Source: Corynebacterium urealyticum DSM 7109
Lineage (GTDB): Bacteria; Actinomycetota; Actinomycetes; Mycobacteriales; Mycobacteriaceae
Assembly (NCBI RefSeq): GCF_000069945.1
Contig: NC_010545.1
Location: forward strand, 1,860,001-1,924,000
Length of the DNA stretch: 64,000 nt
Reading direction: 5' to 3'
The notes under the pieces are model-generated. The model was not told the DNA's origin and ran no database searches. It saw nothing but the letters and a program-made list of their open reading frames with translations. A program made the position numbers and the translations under genes. Below, piece by piece: positions 61,321 through 64,000 of this stretch; the stretch's first letter is position 1; every line of letters begins with the position of its first letter.

Positions 61321-61610
61321 CCCAAGCAGCATAGCTAACCCCCGACGTGTCTACTTTCCGGGGGCCAGGCCCCCTTCCCCGCGAAATATAGGCACCCACC
61401 AACCACGGCAGTCCATGCGGGTGGACATATACTTTAGCATATGGCGGAACACACACTATAACATATGTCTAAACATATGTTCTGCCATATAGCAGGACTT
61501 GCGGGCGCACAGCGGTGGGGCGAACGACTACGCAGATTTCTGCCCGCAGTAGAGAAAAGGTAGCTACGGCCTCGGTGTGGGAGTATTGCGAAACCTCCGC
61601 GCACATTAGC

Positions 61611-61751
61611 CTAAGACATGACAGCATGGTTCGTCCCTGAACCATCGCTGCACAATAAAAAGGACCCCAGCGAGCGGCCACTCGTTGAGACCCTTGGGCC
61701 TAAAAGACCTACGTGAAGCACAACTGCAATGAGCTCTACTAAAGCGGTCAT
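61611..61751 (-). CDS. possible small membrane peptide (46 residues), low confidence
   Basis: From ATG 61751 the minus strand encodes MTALVELIAVVLHVGLLGP followed by a short polar tail. The frame stays open upstream to 61829 (KKLELAIKVVTL precedes the ATG), so the true start may be elsewhere or lost to the IS at 61854. A terminator-like hairpin falls within the tail. It resembles small hydrophobic peptides of type I toxins only in character; no family is recognised. Confidence 0.3.
   Translation of the reverse strand: MTALVELIAVVLHVGLLGPRVSTSGRSLGSFLLCSDGSGTNHAVMS
61655..61693 (-). terminator. minus-strand terminator hairpin
   Basis: On the minus strand GGGTCTCAACGAG pairs with CTCGCTGGGGTCC (with G-T wobbles) and is followed by TTTTTATT. 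It would end a short transcript from near the left end of the neighbouring IS. Confidence 0.6.
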
Positions 61752-61886
61752 AAGAGTTACGACCTTGATTGCCAACTCCAGCTTCTTCCCGGAAGTGGCG
61801 TCAGGGTCTTTTTCTTTATGACCGGATGCTTAAGTTCTAAGGGGTTGCTTAAGTTCTAGGGGTCGTTGCAACACTGATCTGAAGGG

Positions 61887-62453
61887 TTGGTGTTGGTGAT
61901 GACGATGTTACGGTGGGACCCACCGGTTGAGGAGATCATTCGGTTCCACCAGTTGGTGGTGGGTGATGGTTTGTCGGTGCGTGCGGCTGGGCTGGATCTG
62001 GGGTGGTCGTTAGCTACGGCGTATCGGGTTGCGCATCGTGATGGGTTACCACTGCGGAATAAGACGTTGTCGTCACAGGTGGTTGATGAGATTGTTGCGT
62101 TGTTTTCCCAGAGTGTCGCGCCAATGGATATTGTGCGGCGGTTGGGTGTGAATCCTTCGTCGGTATACCGGGTGGGGATATCGATTGGTGTGCGGCCCCG
62201 TCCTGCTCCGGAGGGTCGGCGGGCTGTGGCTACGGCGCGGCGAGTGGAGTATTTGGAGCTTCGGGCCTGTGGGTTGGATCGTCGTTCTGCTGCAGCTGCG
62301 TGTGGGATGGGGTTACGTGGTGCGCTTGATGTTGATAAGGGGGTGATTAAAACACGTGGTCGGCGTGTGCCGTTTGTGCCTGATGGCCAGGCAGTTTATC
62401 GCTATAAACGGCTTATGCTGAAGTGTCCTGGGTTTAGTTCCGATCATTTCTAG
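61887..62453 (+). CDS. HTH protein of the three-ORF IS, IS30-like N-terminal character
   Basis: This 188-residue protein has several helix-turn-helix units (GLSVRAAGLDLGWSLATAYRVA, SVAPMDIVRRLGVNPSSVYRVG, YLELRACGLDRRSAAAACG). The last part (DKGVIKTRGRRVPFVPDGQAVYRY) resembles the segment before the catalytic domain of IS30-type transposases, but no DDE domain follows. It may regulate or target the element. It is separated from OrfA by 15 bases. Confidence 0.65.
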   Translation: MVLVMTMLRWDPPVEEIIRFHQLVVGDGLSVRAAGLDLGWSLATAYRVAHRDGLPLRNKTLSSQVVDEIVALFSQSVAPMDIVRRLGVNPSSVYRVGISIGVRPRPAPEGRRAVATARRVEYLELRACGLDRRSAAAACGMGLRGALDVDKGVIKTRGRRVPFVPDGQAVYRYKRLMLKCPGFSSDHF

Positions 62454-62468
62454 AGAAGGATTGGAATC

Positions 62469-62786
62469 ATGCCAAGGAAGTACAGTGACGAGTTCAAGGC
62501 CAAGGCAGTGCGTTTGGCTGAGGACCTCGTTGAGCTCGAAGGGTGCTCGAAATGGGGTGCAGCCGTAGAGATCGGTGAAAAGCTCGACATTCCAGCGCAC
62601 ACGCTCAACAACTGGTTGAAGCCGAATATGGCCTCGTCCGATGCTGAGGTTGGCGCCGGCGAGTCACCGGCTGACGAATTGAAGCGGCTCCGGAAAGAGA
62701 TTAAGCAGCTACGCAGGGCTAATGAGATCTTGAAAACCGCGTCAGCTTTTTTCGCAGCGGAACTCGACCGTCCCACCAGAAGATGA
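62469..62786 (+). CDS. IS3-family OrfA
   Basis: This 105-residue protein has the HTH region YSDEFKAKAVRLAEDLVELEGCS...GEKLDIPAHTLNNWLK and the coiled coil LKRLRKEIKQLRRANEILKTASAFFAAELD typical of OrfA. Its stop overlaps the OrfB ATG by 4 bases. Confidence 0.9.
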   Translation: MPRKYSDEFKAKAVRLAEDLVELEGCSKWGAAVEIGEKLDIPAHTLNNWLKPNMASSDAEVGAGESPADELKRLRKEIKQLRRANEILKTASAFFAAELDRPTRR

Positions 62787-63697
62787 TCGAATACATCGAT
62801 GCGTATCGCGATCGCTTCGGGGTCGAGGCCATCTGTCGCACATTGAAAGAAACAGAATGTGGGTTCATCACCTCTCGTGGCTACCGAGCAGCGAAAACAC
62901 GAGCCCCGTCGGCGAGGAGTTTGTCAGACGCGCTGCTCATCCCCGAATTGATGAAAGTCTACGAGGACAACTTCAGCGTCTACGGGGTCCGGAAGATGTG
63001 GAAGGCTATGCAGCGCGCCGGCTGGAACATCGGTGGTGATCAGACCGCGCGTTTGATGAAGCAAGCTGGCATTTACGGCCGCAGACGTGGCCGCACTCCG
63101 ATGACAACGCTTCGGGTCAACGTGCCGGATGGCCGCCCTGGCCTGGTCAACCGTGACTTCACCGCGTCAGCGCCGCACCGGTTGTGGGTCGCTGACATCA
63201 CCTATGTGCACACCTTGTCTGGTTTTGCCTACACCGCGTTTATCACCGATGTGTACTCCAGGAAGATCATCGGTGTGGCGACTCGGGCGAGCATGCGTAC
63301 CGATGAACTTCCGCTGGAGGCCTTTGAGCACGCCCTGTACCACGCTGGTGATCTCCGTGCTGAAGGGCTTGTCCACCACAGTGACCGCGGCTGGCAATAT
63401 GTGTCGATCCGTTACGGTGAAGCGCTCGCCCAGGCGGGTATCGATCCATCTGTCGGCACCGTTGGCGATTCCTATGACAACGCGTTGGCTGAAACGGTCA
63501 ACGGGCTCTACACAACAGAGCTGATTTATCCCCACCGGCCGTGGACATCGGTCGGGGAAGTCGAGATTGCGACCCTTTGCTGGGTGCACTGGTGGAACAA
63601 CCAGCGACTTCATCAATCCCTGGGATATATCACTCCACAGGAGATGGAGGACGTCTACTATCAACGATCAGGCGCTCAAACGTTGGGCGTTAAATAA
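62783..63697 (+). CDS. IS3-family OrfB transposase
   Basis: This 304-residue protein starts MIEYIDAYRDRFGVEAICRTL. It has the HTH_21 region (YGVRKMWKAMQRAGWNIGGDQTARLMKQAGI) and the rve core RLWVADITYVH, VHHSDRGWQYVSIRY and NALAETVNGLYTTEL, so the DDE triad is complete. It ends close to the right terminal repeat. Confidence 0.92.
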   Translation: MIEYIDAYRDRFGVEAICRTLKETECGFITSRGYRAAKTRAPSARSLSDALLIPELMKVYEDNFSVYGVRKMWKAMQRAGWNIGGDQTARLMKQAGIYGRRRGRTPMTTLRVNVPDGRPGLVNRDFTASAPHRLWVADITYVHTLSGFAYTAFITDVYSRKIIGVATRASMRTDELPLEAFEHALYHAGDLRAEGLVHHSDRGWQYVSIRYGEALAQAGIDPSVGTVGDSYDNALAETVNGLYTTELIYPHRPWTSVGEVEIATLCWVHWWNNQRLHQSLGYITPQEMEDVYYQRSGAQTLGVK

Positions 63698-63811
63698 GCG
63701 GAACGAAAACCAGGACGCTTCAGATGGCGGAGCTGTTAGGTTTAGCTGAAAGCTAGGAAATGTTGCAACGACCCCTAGAATCCGCCTTGGATAGAAAAAA
63801 TGAGAAAAGGC

Positions 63812-63837
63812 CCCGGTTTCCCGGAACCTTTCAGGGT
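63812..63837. terminator. possible hairpin terminator
   Basis: AGGCCCCGG and CCGGAACCT form an imperfect stem with a short loop, flanked by A- and T-rich bases. It follows the IS right end. Confidence 0.4.
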
Positions 63838-64000
63838 TAAGTAGCAGAAAGTGTGTCTGAATTTCAGCCTATCTGCTGGTCAGACCGTACAAAACGGGCT
63901 TAAATAAGGTTCCAGACCTTATTCAGGCCCGTTTCTTGTCCAATCCACCGGAATGGCTCCTGCATGTGATATCAGCGGCTTGGTTGTCTTTCTGGGTGAC
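63837..64000. mobile_element. probable left end of another IS1249-like element, cut by the window
   Basis: GGGTTAAGTAGCAGAAAGTGTGTCTG resembles the IS1249-like terminal repeat GGGTTAAACGACAAAATGTGTGTCCG at the positions GGGTTAA, AAA and GTGTGTC. A 19-bp imperfect dyad lies at 63892-63934 (AAACGGGC...GCCCGTTT), possibly a terminator. No transposase is visible before the window ends. Confidence 0.45.

Larger units (their letters stand above)
58635..61369 (+). mobile_element. decayed IS3-family element, interrupted by IS256 copy 2
   Basis: The ends CCTGGCCCCGTTAGGTAGACAC (58635) and, on the opposite strand from 61369, CCTGGCCCCCGGAAAGTAGACAC form an imperfect inverted repeat. OrfA is readable (YSEQFKRDAVALYENNEDLSL, ELGINRSSLYS, stop TGA where Trp is expected). 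OrfB is broken by frameshifts and by the IS256 insertion at 59376. No clear target duplication remains. Confidence 0.78.
61370..61853. other. IS-free gap with nested inverted repeats
   Basis: No ordinary gene is seen in these 484 bases. At 61439-61490, ATATGGCGGAACA and TGTTCTGCCATAT form a 13-bp dyad with one mismatch, and AACATATG/CATATGTT (61460-61481) forms an inner dyad sharing part of the right arm. A possible small membrane peptide and a terminator on the minus strand occupy 61611-61751. Confidence 0.5.
61854..63780 (+). mobile_element. three-ORF IS3-family element (1927 bp)
   Basis: TTCTAGGGGTCGTTGCAACA at 61854-61873 is the exact reverse complement of 63761-63780. The element holds an extra HTH gene before IS3-type OrfA and OrfB. 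No target duplication is evident. A 12-bp direct repeat GCTTAAGTTCTA (61828-61839 and 61847-61858) overlaps the left end. Confidence 0.85.

Noticed and set aside
61469..61681. 70-codon minus-strand frame near the nested repeats
   Set aside because: No ribosome site, no domain and composition of non-coding DNA; it overlaps a terminator in another frame.
1..64000. CRISPR array
   Set aside because: No regularly spaced direct repeats with spacers were found; repeats present are IS ends, tRNAs or short tandem repeats.

Overview
The window is about 64 kb of high-GC actinobacterial chromosome that reads as Corynebacterium. It has mycothiol synthase (mshD), a DUF3073 gene, a nitrobindin-like FABP protein, an SCP-like protein, a CoA-transferase of the corynebacterial Cat1/ActA type and a PhoP-like two-component pair. 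A plantazolicin-type peptide cluster with a cysteine-rich core points, from memory, to the C. urealyticum group. The species is an inference.

Layout. 1-2.1 kb: cysK (5' cut by the window edge), cysE and a small GNAT gene. 2.3-7.7 kb: insertion-sequence debris holding an AT-richer S66 (MccF/LD-carboxypeptidase-like) gene, an intact IS256-family element, a decayed IS1249-like element and an IS3-family element inserted in the terminal repeat of the latter. 7.7-12.0 kb: tRNA-Phe, -Asp, -Asp, -Glu and -Lys, two lipoprotein genes and two frameshifted genes. 12.1-22.4 kb: succinyl-CoA:acetate CoA-transferase, dusB, gluconokinase, pstS, mshD, DUF2993, FABP, pabC-like, ygfZ and a 57-residue DUF3073 gene. 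22.5-23.9 kb: a complete IS1249-like element with an 8-bp target duplication. 24-44 kb: minus-strand purine genes purM, purF, purL, purQ, purS, purC, purB and purD. These are interspersed with a thioesterase, moeA, a PNPOx-like protein, an S9 peptidase, a secreted SGNH hydrolase, a stomatin/NfeD pair and a Nei glycosylase. 44-51.3 kb: HIT protein, lipase-like hydrolase, PhoP/PhoR-like two-component system, L,D-transpeptidase, GNAT and Tat-exported PhoD phosphatase.

51.5-57.7 kb is the main find: a plantazolicin-family linear azole peptide (TOMM/LAP) cluster. A 46-residue precursor ends in a core R-CSCTT-IP-CCCCC-GG. It is followed by a membrane protein, an N-methyltransferase, a PznJ-position protein, a zinc C-protein, a YcaO cyclodehydratase, an FMN dehydrogenase and a CPBP-type membrane protease. 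No dedicated ABC exporter or regulator is visible. The island starts inside the remnant of a secreted phosphatase gene and ends in nested IS debris (57.8-61.4 kb), including a second IS256 copy in opposite orientation to the first. The last 2.6 kb holds a possible small membrane peptide, a three-ORF IS3-family element and what looks like the start of another IS.

Seven of the eight purine genes catalyse steps from PRPP to AMP/IMP precursors and most share orientation. Phosphate genes (pstS, the PhoP-like pair, phoD, the phosphatase remnant) recur across the window.
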